DNA of 64,000 bases from contig NZ_AP031496.1 of NCBI RefSeq assembly GCF_042850945.1, positions 5,642,001 to 5,706,000 on the forward strand, in the 5' to 3' direction. Source of the stretch: Halioxenophilus aromaticivorans (lineage in GTDB: Bacteria > Pseudomonadota > Gammaproteobacteria > Pseudomonadales > Cellvibrionaceae). The translations under genes and the position numbers were made by a program. Each line of letters opens with the position of its first letter. The stretch's first letter is position 1. Positions 1 to 9,934 of this stretch are shown here, piece by piece. The notes beneath the pieces are model-generated. The model saw only the letters and a list, made by a program, of their open reading frames with translations, searched no databases and had not been told where the DNA came from.

Positions 1-497
1 TCGGCATGGGTTTGCAAAAACTCTACTGTGCCATCGTCCACAATTTTGCCTTCTATTACTTTGTCGTAGGCGCCGCCAATCATTACCTCGGGTTTATTCA
101 GCAACCGCATATTTAAAAATACGCCTACTTGTCGTAGGTGGTACTGCATACGGGCAGTGCCAATAGCACCAGGGCTGGCACCAATAATGGCCGTGGGTTT
201 GCCGGCAAACGGTTGCGGTTCAGCACGAGACCACCAGTCCAAGGCATTTTTCAATACGCCGGGCACCGAGTAGTTGTACTCCGGGGAAAAAATCAAAACC
301 CCGTCGCAATCGGCAATGGCTTGGGCGCGTTGTTGGATAAAATCGGGGGCTTGGATGTCTTGGTTGTAAAGCGGCATATCGCCGATGGCGAACTCTTCGA
401 ATTGGAAAACGTCTTTATTAAACTCTGCGTACTGTTCGAACACAGCACGGTTTACAGATTCTTTACGTAAGCTGCCAATAACAACGGCGATTTTCAT
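1..497 (-). CDS. NAD(P)H-dependent FMN reductase family protein (3' end outside window)
   Basis: The gene reads leftward from ATG at 497 and runs off the window edge, giving about 165 residues. The protein starts MKIAVVIGSLRKES, the phosphate-binding loop of the flavodoxin-like FMN reductase fold, and later has SPEYNYSVPGVLKNALDWW, the family's flavin-binding signature. Members reduce FMN, quinones or chromate with NAD(P)H in the cytoplasm. Substrate cannot be read from sequence. The start is well supported by alignment of the family N-terminus. It is separated by about 100 nt from the end of gshA and both are on the minus strand, so it could be read after gshA. Confidence 0.88.
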   Translation of the reverse strand, partial: MKIAVVIGSLRKESVNRAVFEQYAEFNKDVFQFEEFAIGDMPLYNQDIQAPDFIQQRAQAIADCDGVLIFSPEYNYSVPGVLKNALDWWSRAEPQPFAGKPTAIIGASPGAIGTARMQYHLRQVGVFLNMRLLNKPEVMIGGAYDKVIEGKIVDDGTVEFLQTHA

Positions 498-696
498 GGT
501 CTTTTTGCCTTCACATTAAGTTAAGTGGAATGCCTTTAAGACCGGATAAATCACCGCTAATTCCTTGTAATCTTTGCAAACGTTGGCGTTCTGATTTCCA
601 AATAGACTGCCCTACTACAGGCAGCCCAATCGGTTTTAGAACACGCTTTTGAATGCTCGGCGCCACGCCAAAACGTCGCCGGCGAAACTCCCCGCT

Positions 697-2394
697 TTAC
701 AGCTGAGCCTTAGCGCAAAAATCGTACTGATCGTAATAGTGTTGCAGGTATTCTTCAAAGCTGGCGTTATCCTGCTCTTCGATCTGCTCTTGCTTTTGCA
801 GCGAGGTAACGGCCGCAGTTTTAAAGGCCTCAAACTCCTGCTCGTCCACCGGCAGGTCAGCAAAGTGGCGAGCATGCTGCTGGGCCAGGGAGTCCACCAG
901 CTCAAAAAAGCCGACGTTTTGCTCGCGCATATCGTTCAGTAGGCGGCCAGAAGGTGTAAGGCTTGGGTCGTGCAGGTATTGGGTAAAACGCTGCAGCGCA
1001 TTACTGTGGCCCTGCTCGTTGCTGACGCTGTCCAAAAGCTCGGCAATGGGAGCCATTTTATCCATCAGCTCCAAGCCCCAATCTTTTAGCAGTGGCTCGT
1101 CATCACCTTTAATTAAACGCACCTCGGGGTTACGCCCTTGGTATACCGTGCGTTTTTGGTTTTCTTGCATGGCCCGGTATTCTTTTTCGTAGGTGTGGGG
1201 GCTATCTTGCAGGCAGCAATATAATAAGAAGGTATCCAAAAACAGCATTTCATCGCGGCCAATACCCAATGGTTCGTAAGGGTTTAAATCCAAGCATCGC
1301 ACTTCAATGTATTCAATGCCGCGATAGTACAGCGCCGTTAACGCGGTTTCGCCGGGCCGGGCGGTGCGCTTGGGGCGAATTGGGCTGTAGAACTCATTTT
1401 CGATTTGCAGCAACGAGGTGTTCAACTGCTGGGCGTAGCCGGTTTTATCAAACAGGCCGATTTCCGCGTAAGGCGGATAGCTGGTTTTAATGGCGGCGCA
1501 CAAGGTGTGCAGGTAGTAATCCAGCTTGTTGTAGTCAATGTGCAGGCTCTTTTGAGCATCGCTTTGGTAACCCAAATCACCCATGCGTAACGACGTAGCG
1601 TAGGGGTGGTATAAGGTGCGGCCGGTTTCATCCCAGGCTTCTAATTTGTGATCGCGCCCCTTTACAAAGCAGCCACACACCGCCGGCGAAGCACCAAACA
1701 GATAAATCAGCAGCCAATAGTAACGGCGGAAGTTCCGAATTAAATCGAAGTAACGCTCGGTACGGTACTGCTGCATATCTTTGCTGCTACGATCACGAGC
1801 ATGCAAATAGGCCCAAAAAGGGCTGGGCAAACTAAAGTTGTAATGAATGCCGGCAATGGTTTGCATTTTACGGCCGTAGCGCTGGCCCAACCCCAGGCGG
1901 TAGATGGTTTTCATGCGGCCACCGTTGGAATCGCCGTATTGGCCCACGGGGATTTGGTCGTCCTCGGGCAACTTACACGGCATGCTGGCCGGCCACAGAA
2001 TCTCTTGCTGCAAGTTGCTGTAGGTAAATTGATGTACCGCGCGCAGTTGGTCTAATACGATATCCACCTGATGGGAAGGCGGAGTAATGAACTCCAACAA
2101 GGCCTCGCTAAAATCGGTGGTGATTTGCGAATGGGTTAAAGCAGAGCCCAACGCCCTGGGGTGCTCGGTAAGCGCCAATGCGCCATCGCCGCCCACTCGC
2201 AGGCTTTCTTTTTCAACCCCGCGCATCATGCCGCTGATGAGCGCCGCATTGGCGGTCTCTTTTAAACTGTTAATTAACTCATGAAGGTCAGCCACAACCG
2301 CTCCTGATTGACTAAGGGGTAAACTATTAAAGATGGTTCGCAGGGCCGCCGCCTGCGACGACCCGCCATATTTGTTCGCTGCTGTATGAATCAC
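697..2394 (-). CDS. gshA: Glutamate-cysteine ligase
   Basis: This 565-residue protein matches proteobacterial GshA, the ATP-dependent enzyme that joins glutamate and cysteine in the first step of glutathione synthesis. Visible family marks are GVEKESLRV near residue 60, ALGSALTHSQITTDFSEALLE, and the IEVRCLDLNPYEP stretch in the middle of the protein. Length is slightly above the E. coli enzyme (about 518). The first 30-35 residues before LINSLKETANAAL are not typical, so a later start is possible. It is followed downstream by the FMN reductase and preceded by the 146-residue gene, all on the minus strand. Cytosolic. Confidence 0.95.
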   Translation of the reverse strand: MIHTAANKYGGSSQAAALRTIFNSLPLSQSGAVVADLHELINSLKETANAALISGMMRGVEKESLRVGGDGALALTEHPRALGSALTHSQITTDFSEALLEFITPPSHQVDIVLDQLRAVHQFTYSNLQQEILWPASMPCKLPEDDQIPVGQYGDSNGGRMKTIYRLGLGQRYGRKMQTIAGIHYNFSLPSPFWAYLHARDRSSKDMQQYRTERYFDLIRNFRRYYWLLIYLFGASPAVCGCFVKGRDHKLEAWDETGRTLYHPYATSLRMGDLGYQSDAQKSLHIDYNKLDYYLHTLCAAIKTSYPPYAEIGLFDKTGYAQQLNTSLLQIENEFYSPIRPKRTARPGETALTALYYRGIEYIEVRCLDLNPYEPLGIGRDEMLFLDTFLLYCCLQDSPHTYEKEYRAMQENQKRTVYQGRNPEVRLIKGDDEPLLKDWGLELMDKMAPIAELLDSVSNEQGHSNALQRFTQYLHDPSLTPSGRLLNDMREQNVGFFELVDSLAQQHARHFADLPVDEQEFEAFKTAAVTSLQKQEQIEEQDNASFEEYLQHYYDQYDFCAKAQL

Positions 2395-2449
2395 TGCAAG
2401 GGTAAGACGTTGCTATTGCAGCAAGCAGCAACTCGGCGCTTGATAGAGG

Positions 2450-2890
2450 TTAGGCGCTTTCTTGCTGAAAGAAGTCCAGGGTCTTGGTATCACCCTCGGC
2501 CTCAGAGTCGTCGGCGGCCGCTTCTGTCTTGGCTTGCTCGGCTTGCCCATCAGCCAATGGCGTAGAGCTTTCATCAGTGCCTTCGGCTCGCACCTCACCC
2601 TGCATCTGTGCATTCTCTGCCAGAGCATCCTCAGCACCGGCAACTTCCACCTGTGGCACGTTTACAACCCATTCTTCAGGGATAATTGGCTGGCCCTTCT
2701 CGGTCGCCTGTACTTCTTCCACTGTAATACGCTGGCCAAAATCCCGTGCGCTGATTTCAAACACTTCATTCAAAGCTTCGTCTTTAAACTTAGCGCGGAA
2801 CAGGCTGTTGGCCTCTCTACCGGACACCCACTCGCCTTGGCGGTTAATAAATAAGCTATCTTGGTTTCGTAGTACAAATAATGTGCTCAT
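2450..2890 (-). CDS. Conserved hypothetical protein with acidic tail
   Basis: The 146-residue protein has a compact N-terminal part (MSTLFVLRNQDSLFINRQGEW, about residues 1-80) and a long acidic, Ala/Glu/Asp/Gln-rich tail from about residue 85. No signal peptide, membrane segment or catalytic motif is visible. It lies 55 nt upstream of gshA on the same strand and may share its transcript. I do not recognise a named family; the N-terminal half looks folded and the tail looks disordered. Codon use and GC resemble the flanking core genes, so a real native gene is likely. Confidence 0.7.
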   Translation of the reverse strand: MSTLFVLRNQDSLFINRQGEWVSGREANSLFRAKFKDEALNEVFEISARDFGQRITVEEVQATEKGQPIIPEEWVVNVPQVEVAGAEDALAENAQMQGEVRAEGTDESSTPLADGQAEQAKTEAAADDSEAEGDTKTLDFFQQESA

Positions 2891-3360
2891 GCCTTACTCT
2901 TAATTGGCCTGTAAGTCGTTTTCTCAGACGTGGCGCCGCCCACAATGGGGGGTTAGAGCACGTCCCTCGGCCATTGGTTCTGCTGACCAGTTCGCCGGGG
3001 CCAATTTATACCCCAAAAACAGCGAAATGTTTACCACCCTAGGCAATTCGGCGCCCATATCGTGCTAAACAAAACTGTCACATTGACGCTATACCCTAGC
3101 TCGCCCGGCGCCGATCCATGCCAAGGACTATACTGCGCAAAGTGTTAAATAAGCTGCATAACTCGCCGACAACCTCTTAAGAGCAAAGCAGCCTAGCAGG
3201 CGTAAGCGAGACAAAGCCGCACAAAGCCGGCACAAAGGCATCTCATCGAGCCAGCTTAGGCCTGCCGACGAGCTGAGGGCAAACAACATTCAGTGAGCAA
3301 AAGCGACGCAAGCAAGCCAAGACCAGCAGAATTTATTCTGCGCCAGTCTTGGTTGGCGCA

Positions 3361-3394
3361 GAGTACCGGGCGACATGGACGTCGCCCGGTACTC
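3361..3394. repeat. Perfect 14-bp inverted repeat (hairpin)
   Basis: GAGTACCGGGCGAC and its exact reverse complement flank a 6-nt loop (ATGGAC). The stem is GC-rich and not followed by a U-run, so it is not a standard terminator. It sits between two other hairpins in a gene-free gap. Confidence 0.8.
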
Positions 3395-3431
3395 GGTAGG
3401 TAAAAAGCAGTGCTCGCTCGTTTTTATCGAC

Positions 3432-3463
3432 GCTTTCACAAAACAGGACGTTTTTGTGAAAGC
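3432..3463. repeat. Perfect 12-bp inverted repeat (hairpin)
   Basis: GCTTTCACAAAA and TTTTGTGAAAGC flank an 8-nt loop. It lies about 40 nt right of the 3361-3394 hairpin and could be the end of a small transcript or an operator-like palindrome. Confidence 0.75.
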
Positions 3464-3906
3464 AGTTGCTAAAGAATCGGCTAAACTTCACAGCGAGAGT
3501 TAAAACTTTGCCCTAAGATTCGGTTTTTAAAAGGTAAACAGGGTGAATTTATATTCCAAGCAGGTATCATTAGGGGTTGCTGTTAGATGTATGCCCGCCG
3601 TAAAGTGGTGCAATTTCAGCCAGAGGTGGCAGACGCAGGCTTATTTGACGTCGCCCCAAACAACCTCAAATAGGCTGTAGGCCACGTAGAATTGGCGTTT
3701 GGGGCTCGCCAGCTCACCTATGCAGTACTTGAGTAACGCCTTCCCTAACCGGCTCGATCCGCTCGTAGCCAAACACCTGGATTAGGTCGATGCTGCCGCC
3801 GTCTGGGATAAAGACTGGGGTTACTTCACAAAATGACAAGGAAAAGTTCCAACGCGTGACAGGGTAGACAAGTTGTCGCCGAACCAAACGTAAATTTTTT
3901 TATCAG

Positions 3907-3932
3907 AATCCTGCCTTTTTAACCGCAGGATT
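3907..3932 (+). promoter_or_regulatory. Hairpin in the gspC leader
   Basis: AATCCTGC and GCAGGATT form an 8-bp perfect stem ending 25 nt before the gspC ATG. No U-run follows. Its placement in the presumed 5' leader of the whole gsp operon suggests a role in leader stability or attenuation, but this is inference only. Confidence 0.45.
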
Positions 3933-3957
3933 CAGCAGGAAGCCGCGAAGACGTTTC

Positions 3958-4947
3958 ATGAATCAACCTTCGAATACAGCCAGCTTTTCAGCCAAAGCAC
4001 AAAAGTGGTTTAACACGCCGCAGAATATTGTGCTGGTACGCAACACTCTTGTAGTGCTCCTGCTACTGTGGGCGTGCTTTACGCTGGCGCGCCTGTTCTG
4101 GGTACTTATGCCCTCCGCAACCCTGCCCGAGGTTCCCACCGCCACACCCTATAACGCCGTACTAGAAGGCAAGCCCTCCGCCAAATTAAACGTCGATGTA
4201 GAGCCATTATTAGCGGCGGAGCTGTTCGGTCCACTGGATGCAAACGCCCCAGAGCCAGAGCAGCTGCCACAGCAGCAACAGCTTACAGTGGCCGGCGAAA
4301 CCAGCCTTAATTTAACCCTGCGTGGCGTAATTAAAAGTAGCGTGCCGGAAAACTCCGAAGCCATCATCGCCAATGGCCGCGAAGAACACGTCTACCGCGT
4401 GGGCGACAAACTCCCAGTGGGCAACCGCGTGCGGTTGGTGCAAGTAGAGGCCGACCGTGTCATCTTAGAGAACAATGGCCGCAACGAAGCGCTCAGCCTG
4501 TTCGACGAAAACGCCGCCAGCGTTGGCAGTTCAAACACCTACTCTGGCCGCTCTGGCGCCAACAGCGCGCCCATTCGCTCCAGCGCCGCGCCGCGCATCG
4601 AAAACAGCATTGATGAAGATGACGACGACGCGCCCAACCGCAGCGATAGCCGCACCCTGCAGCAAATGCCTAAATCCTTGGCCGATGTTATTAAATTCAG
4701 TGTTGCCCGCGATGGCGGCGACATCATCGGCTACAAAATTCGCCCCGGCCGCAACCGGGATGCTTTTAACTCACTTGGGTTAAAAGCCAATGACATCGTA
4801 ACCGACATCAACGGCATCGCCTTGACCAGCTCTGGCAGCGTAACGCAGGTTTACCGCGAAATGCGTACCGCCACCAGCGCCAGTGTAACCTTGTTACGCG
4901 AGGGTCAATCCATGCAAATGAATGTCGATCTAGCATCGAACCAGTGA
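3958..4947 (+). CDS. gspC: Type II secretion system protein GspC
   Basis: The 329-residue inner-membrane protein has a short cytoplasmic N-terminus, one membrane segment at about residues 27-51 (VLLLLWACFTLARLFWVL), a homology region that docks to the secretin N0 domain (about 65-165), an Asp/Ser-rich linker, and a C-terminal PDZ domain (IIGYKIRPGRNRDAFNSLGL onward, 258-325). GspC links the inner-membrane platform to GspD and helps select substrates. It is the first gene of the operon, and its stop overlaps the GTG start of gspD. The PDZ form is the Xcp/Out-like variant. Confidence 0.93.
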   Translation: MNQPSNTASFSAKAQKWFNTPQNIVLVRNTLVVLLLLWACFTLARLFWVLMPSATLPEVPTATPYNAVLEGKPSAKLNVDVEPLLAAELFGPLDANAPEPEQLPQQQQLTVAGETSLNLTLRGVIKSSVPENSEAIIANGREEHVYRVGDKLPVGNRVRLVQVEADRVILENNGRNEALSLFDENAASVGSSNTYSGRSGANSAPIRSSAAPRIENSIDEDDDDAPNRSDSRTLQQMPKSLADVIKFSVARDGGDIIGYKIRPGRNRDAFNSLGLKANDIVTDINGIALTSSGSVTQVYREMRTATSASVTLLREGQSMQMNVDLASNQ

Positions 4948-7040
4948 GGAAAATCGTGCGCGCACTACTCCTAGCCGCCCTGATACTCGGCACGTCCCCA
5001 GTCTTCGCCCAAAATGACCGCGAGACACTGACACTCAACTTTAACGATGCCGATGTGGTGGAAGTTATTCGCTACGTGGGGGCTCAAACGGGCAAAACCA
5101 TCGTTATTGACCCGCGGGTAAAAGGCCAAGTGCAGGTTTTTACCAACGGTGAAGTCACCCGCGATGAAGCCTACTCCCTGCTGCTTTCCATCCTAGAGAT
5201 TCACGGCTTTACCGCCTACGAAAGTAACGGCGTGGTGCGCGTGGTGCCAAACAAAGATGTGCGCTCCTCACCCATCCCAGTGACCAAATCCAGCAGTGCC
5301 GCCGCCGGCGACCAATACGTTACCGAGGTCATCGCCCTGCGCAACGTATCCGCGGCCAAAGTTTTGCCCGTATTGCGTCCCTTAGTAGCACAGCATGCCC
5401 ACATGGCCGCCTACGATCCCAGCAACTCCATCGTTATTTCGGACACCGCCGCCAACATCGCCCGGGTTAAGCAGGTGATTGCGCAGATCGACGGCGCCGC
5501 CATGGATCACACCGAGGTGATTGAGCTGCAACACGCGCCGGTAGACGACGCTGTAAAAATGCTCGAAACCCTAATGGGCAGCGAAGGTGGCAGCGGCGCC
5601 GGTAGCCTTAAAATGGTACCCGATGCCCGCACCAACTCTATTTTGGTCAGCGGCGATGAGCTGCAGCGCTCGCGCATTCGCGGCTTGGTAGATCGGCTAG
5701 ACCGTCCCCAAGCACAAACTGGCAACGTTCGCGTAATCTACTTGGAATACGCTAACGCGACCGAGGTCGCGCAAACGCTCTCCAAGCTGGTGCAAAATAT
5801 TGAAAAGAACGGCGAAAAAGCCGGCCAGCGTAAAGCCTCGGTGGAAGCCGATGAAGCCACCAACGCATTGTTGATCACCGCCGAGGGCGACACCTTAGAT
5901 TCTCTGCTGCAAGTAGTTGAGCGGCTAGACATCCGTCGCGCCCAGGTATTGGTAGAAGCCGTTATTGCCGAAATGACCGACACCGATGGCAAAGAATTGG
6001 GTATTGAGTGGTTGTTCGCCGACCAAGATGGCGGCTTTGGCGCCAACAACAACGGCACCATAGGCGCAGCGGCAAATTCCATCTTTAGTGACGACAGCGA
6101 CGTGCTGGCGGATCTCGCCGGCGACCTTAGCAGCGTAACCGGCACCCTGCTGGGTGTAGCCGATTTCGATACTGACAAAGGCTTTGTTGGCCTGGTAACC
6201 GCGTTACAACAACGCGATAACGCCAATATCCTATCAACGCCCAGTATCTTAACCACCGATAACCACGAAGCCGAAATCCTCGTGGGCCAAGAGATTCCTG
6301 TGGCCACCGGTTCCTACAATAACACCGAGGGTGTGGTTTCCGCCGCCTTTAACACCTACGAGCGCCAACCAGTGGGTGTGACACTGCGCGTAACGCCGAG
6401 CATCAACGAAGGCGACCGTATCATTTTGGATATCGAGCAGGAAGTATCCAGCTTGAGTGGTCAGAACAACAACGGTGAGTACATCACCAACGAGCGCTCA
6501 CTGAATACCCAGGTGCTGGCAAATGACGGCCAGGTGGTGATTTTGGGCGGTTTGATGCGCGATGATGTACAAACCTCCATGACTAAAATCCCGCTACTGG
6601 GCAGCATCCCCTTGTTGGGCCGTCTGTTCCGTTCCACCGATGACTCCGTCACCAAAACCAACTTGATGGTTTTCATCCGCGCCTCGGTTATCCGCGATGA
6701 CGAAACCCTCACCGGCACCACCGCCGAGAAATACAAATTCCTGCGCGAGAAACAATTAGAGCGCCGCAACGCCAAGGGCGTTACTATCAACCGCAAACTG
6801 CTGCCGGTGGTACCACAGTGGCCCATCGCCAAATCCGATGATCTATCCGGTTACAGCGAGTACCTGCGCAACCTAGAAGAAAAACGCGCTAAGAAAAACG
6901 GCAAAAAAACCGATGAGGTAATGGAAGAAATCCGCGCTATCAATAACGAGGCCGAAGCCAAAGCCGAGGCCCGAGAAGACGCGGCAACCTCCGGCGTGGA
7001 AGACTCCGGCGTTATTGACCTCACCGAAACCCAGCAGTAA
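4944..7040 (+). CDS. gspD: Type II secretion system secretin GspD
   Basis: This 698-residue protein forms the outer-membrane pore of the type II system. It starts at GTG 4944, inside the gspC stop (GTGA coupling), giving a signal peptide of about 22 residues ending VFAQ. The N0 domain covers about 26-105, N1-N3 about 125-330, and the secretin core begins at RRAQVLVEAVIAEM (331) and includes VGQEIPVATGS. A C-terminal 90-residue charged S-domain-like tail suggests use of a pilotin or direct barrel targeting; no pilotin gene is seen nearby. Length is typical of the family. Confidence 0.95.
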   Translation: MRKIVRALLLAALILGTSPVFAQNDRETLTLNFNDADVVEVIRYVGAQTGKTIVIDPRVKGQVQVFTNGEVTRDEAYSLLLSILEIHGFTAYESNGVVRVVPNKDVRSSPIPVTKSSSAAAGDQYVTEVIALRNVSAAKVLPVLRPLVAQHAHMAAYDPSNSIVISDTAANIARVKQVIAQIDGAAMDHTEVIELQHAPVDDAVKMLETLMGSEGGSGAGSLKMVPDARTNSILVSGDELQRSRIRGLVDRLDRPQAQTGNVRVIYLEYANATEVAQTLSKLVQNIEKNGEKAGQRKASVEADEATNALLITAEGDTLDSLLQVVERLDIRRAQVLVEAVIAEMTDTDGKELGIEWLFADQDGGFGANNNGTIGAAANSIFSDDSDVLADLAGDLSSVTGTLLGVADFDTDKGFVGLVTALQQRDNANILSTPSILTTDNHEAEILVGQEIPVATGSYNNTEGVVSAAFNTYERQPVGVTLRVTPSINEGDRIILDIEQEVSSLSGQNNNGEYITNERSLNTQVLANDGQVVILGGLMRDDVQTSMTKIPLLGSIPLLGRLFRSTDDSVTKTNLMVFIRASVIRDDETLTGTTAEKYKFLREKQLERRNAKGVTINRKLLPVVPQWPIAKSDDLSGYSEYLRNLEEKRAKKNGKKTDEVMEEIRAINNEAEAKAEAREDAATSGVEDSGVIDLTETQQ

Positions 7041-7058
7041 GTCACCTAGGGGGTAAGC

Positions 7059-8612
7059 ATGGCCGAAGATCCGCTAGCCAATGAATTCGCACAGTTCGAG
7101 TCCGCACCAATCCCGCAGGACATCGACCAAACCGTGCAAATTACGCCGCCCAGAGGCACCGTACTGCCGTTCAGTTACGCCAGCAACCATGGCGTAATCT
7201 TCAAAGATGGCCAGCTGATGTACCGCGGCCAACTGCGCCTGTCGCTGCTGCTGGAAATGCAACGCTTCATCAAAGAGCGCTTCACCACTCAACAGATCAG
7301 CGATGCCGACTTCCAAAAGCTGCTTAAAGACATGTACCACGGCGCCAGCGGCTCGGCCCAACAAGCCGCCGATGAGGTCGCCGATGACCTAGGCACTGAC
7401 ATCGACCTAGACTCCCTTGCCGAAGAACTGTCGGACGACAAAGAACTGCTTTCGGGCAACGACGACGCCCCGGTAATCCGCTTAATTAACGCGATCTTGT
7501 CCCAAGCCGTGCGCGAAAAAGCCTCGGATATCCACATCGAGCCCTACGAAGACCGCGTTGCCGTGCGCTTCAGGGTGGATGGCGTGCTTACCGAAATGCT
7601 CTCCCCCAAAGCCGTGCTAGCACCTTTGCTGGTGTCACGCTTAAAAGTAATGGCCAAGCTGGATATCGCCGAAAAACGTCTGCCCCAGGATGGCCGTATC
7701 ACGGTCAAATTGGCCGGCCACGGCTTGGACATTCGTTTGTCCACCATTCCCTCAGCCCACGGCGAACGTGTGGTACTGCGATTGTTAGATACCACCGCCG
7801 GCCAGCTGTCGCTGTCGCAAATTCGTATGCCAGAGCAAGTCAATAGCGGCTTTGCGGGCGCCCTGGCCAAACCCCACGGCATTATTTTGGTTACCGGCCC
7901 CACCGGCTCGGGTAAAACCACAACACTTTACGCCGGCCTTAGCCACATTAACGACCGCAGTCGTAACATCCTAACCATTGAAGACCCTGTGGAATACCTG
8001 TTGCCCGGCATTGGCCAAACTCAGGTTAATAGCAAAATCGATATGAGCTTTGCGCGAGGCCTGCGCGCTATTTTGCGTCAGGACCCGGACGTCGTAATGA
8101 TTGGTGAGATCCGCGACCAAGAAACCGCCGCCATTGCCGTGCAAGCCAGTTTAACCGGCCACTTGGTGTTATCTACCCTGCACACCAACACCGCCATTGG
8201 TGCGGTAACACGTTTGCAAGACATGGGCATTGAGCCCTTCCTGTTATCGTCCTCGCTCACCGCGGTGATGTCCCAGCGCTTGGTGCGCTTACTGTGCGAT
8301 AACTGCAAAAACCCCGACACCCCATTACCCTCAGAGTGCGAGCACCTGAATTTGCAGTCCACCACCACCATCTACCGCCCTGGCGGCTGTGAAGACTGCC
8401 ATCACCAGGGCTACCGTGGCCGAAGCGCCATTTACGAGTGGGTGGATATCGACAACAACATGCGCCAACTCATCCACGAAGACGTGGGCGAGCAAACCTT
8501 GGAAGAGGCCGCGCGTAAACAATCTCCATCGATCAGCCAGCACGGCCGCGACCGCGTCCTAGCCGGCGAAACCAGCATCGAAGAAGTCATGCGGGTGACC
8601 ACAGCGGTATAA
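7059..8612 (+). CDS. gspE: Type II secretion system ATPase GspE
   Basis: The 517-residue hexameric ATPase powers pseudopilus assembly from the cytoplasmic face. The N1E domain occupies about 1-130. Walker A (GPTGSGKTT) is at 280-288, the Asp box and Walker B (LRQDPDVVMIGEIRD) around 339-353, and the His box (LTGHLVLSTLHTN) at 365-377. A tetracysteine zinc module is visible with CDNC at 413-416 and CEDC at 444-447. It starts 18 nt after gspD and is followed almost directly by gspF. Confidence 0.96.
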   Translation: MAEDPLANEFAQFESAPIPQDIDQTVQITPPRGTVLPFSYASNHGVIFKDGQLMYRGQLRLSLLLEMQRFIKERFTTQQISDADFQKLLKDMYHGASGSAQQAADEVADDLGTDIDLDSLAEELSDDKELLSGNDDAPVIRLINAILSQAVREKASDIHIEPYEDRVAVRFRVDGVLTEMLSPKAVLAPLLVSRLKVMAKLDIAEKRLPQDGRITVKLAGHGLDIRLSTIPSAHGERVVLRLLDTTAGQLSLSQIRMPEQVNSGFAGALAKPHGIILVTGPTGSGKTTTLYAGLSHINDRSRNILTIEDPVEYLLPGIGQTQVNSKIDMSFARGLRAILRQDPDVVMIGEIRDQETAAIAVQASLTGHLVLSTLHTNTAIGAVTRLQDMGIEPFLLSSSLTAVMSQRLVRLLCDNCKNPDTPLPSECEHLNLQSTTTIYRPGGCEDCHHQGYRGRSAIYEWVDIDNNMRQLIHEDVGEQTLEEAARKQSPSISQHGRDRVLAGETSIEEVMRVTTAV

Positions 8613-8615
8613 AGC

Positions 8616-9869
8616 ATGGCAGCGTTCAGTTACACAGCGATCAACTCGTCCGGTAAAACCATCAAGGGCGTTATCGAAGGCGATAGCGAACGGCAGGTGC
8701 GCGCGCAATTGCGCGGCCAGCAGTTAAAACCCTTAAGCGTTAGCACCTCGGCGCGGGAAGCAAAGGCCAAAATAGGCCCCAAAGCAGCCAAGGGCAAAGC
8801 CGACGGCGGCGCAGGATTTGGTGGTTTATTCACCCCCAAACTCAACACCAAAGAACGCGCCCTGGTGACCCGGCAATTGGCCTCGTTGCTGCAATCCGGC
8901 CTGCCCTTGGATGAATCCCTAAACACCGCCGCCAAGCAGGCGTTGCGGCCAGCGGTGCAATCCATTTTGCTGAGCATTCGCAGCCGAGTGCTAGAAGGCC
9001 ACTCACTGGCCCAGGCGTTTTCCGAGCACCCCAAAAGCTTCGACACCATGTACCGCTCTATGGTGCGCGCCGGAGAATCCTCCGGTTATTTAGGCCAGGT
9101 ACTAGAGCAGTTGGCGGAGTACATTGAGCGCAACCAATACACCGCCAACAAGCTCAAAATGGCGATGATTTACCCCATGGTATTGCTGACCGTCAGCGTC
9201 AGCGTGGTGGGGATTCTGATGGTGTTCGTGGTGCCCGATCTCGTGGAAGTGTTCCAACAAAACGAACGCACCCTACCTCTGCTTACCCGTGGCCTAATTG
9301 CCGTGAGTGATTTACTCAGCAATTGGGGCTGGCTCATCTTGCTGGTGATTGCCGCCAGTGTAGTGGGCTTCCAATATTTACTGCGCCACCCCAACCGTCG
9401 CCGAGGTTGGCACCGCTTTTTGTTGCGCGTGCCCATGGTAAAAGACGTCATATTACTGGCTGACAGCTCCCGTTTTGCCGGCACCCTTAGCCTGCTGGTT
9501 GAATCCGGCGTGCCCCTGCTGCAAGCCCTGCGCATTGCCACCCAGGTGCTGGGCAACAACGAGCTGCAAAACGCCTGTTCCGATGTCACCCGCGTGGTGC
9601 AAGAGGGCGGCGCGCTCAATAAAGCACTGCGCCAGGCCGGCTGGTTTCCGCCGCTGCTGGTGCAAATGACCGCCAGTGGTGAAGCCAACGGCACCCTGGA
9701 TAAACAGCTCAAGCACTGCGCCACCAACCAAGAGCGCGAGCTAGAAATGAAACTCACCACCACCATGGGCATTTTTGAACCCGCCATTGTGGTATTAATG
9801 GGTGGTTCTATTGCACTAATTATGATGGCGATTCTGCTACCGATCTTTGAAATGAACCAAATGGTTTAA
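8616..9869 (+). CDS. gspF: Type II secretion system inner-membrane platform protein GspF
   Basis: The 417-residue polytopic protein is the PilC/GspF platform component. Two T2SSF domains (about 80-205 and 285-405) flank three membrane segments: near 180-200 (YPMVLLTVSVSVVGILMVFV), 240-262, and the C-terminal 387-410. The start ATG is 3 nt after the gspE stop. The N-terminal MAAFSYTAINSSGK is characteristic of the family. Confidence 0.95.
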   Translation: MAAFSYTAINSSGKTIKGVIEGDSERQVRAQLRGQQLKPLSVSTSAREAKAKIGPKAAKGKADGGAGFGGLFTPKLNTKERALVTRQLASLLQSGLPLDESLNTAAKQALRPAVQSILLSIRSRVLEGHSLAQAFSEHPKSFDTMYRSMVRAGESSGYLGQVLEQLAEYIERNQYTANKLKMAMIYPMVLLTVSVSVVGILMVFVVPDLVEVFQQNERTLPLLTRGLIAVSDLLSNWGWLILLVIAASVVGFQYLLRHPNRRRGWHRFLLRVPMVKDVILLADSSRFAGTLSLLVESGVPLLQALRIATQVLGNNELQNACSDVTRVVQEGGALNKALRQAGWFPPLLVQMTASGEANGTLDKQLKHCATNQERELEMKLTTTMGIFEPAIVVLMGGSIALIMMAILLPIFEMNQMV

Positions 9870-9934
9870 TTGCGGCCAATAGCGCATTATCGTCCCACAC
9901 AATATTGTCACCTTAGATAGATTTGGAATTCACT

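Larger units (their letters stand above)
2891..3957. other. Gene-free gap with several hairpins before the gsp operon
   Basis: About 1.07 kb without a convincing open frame separates the minus-strand gshA group from the plus-strand gsp operon. It contains at least four perfect inverted repeats (3361-3394, 3432-3463, 3653-3661 with 3697-3705, and 3907-3932) plus a nested palindrome around 3324-3356. The promoter of gspC should lie in its right part. No tRNA or recognisable gene remnant was seen. Confidence 0.5.
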
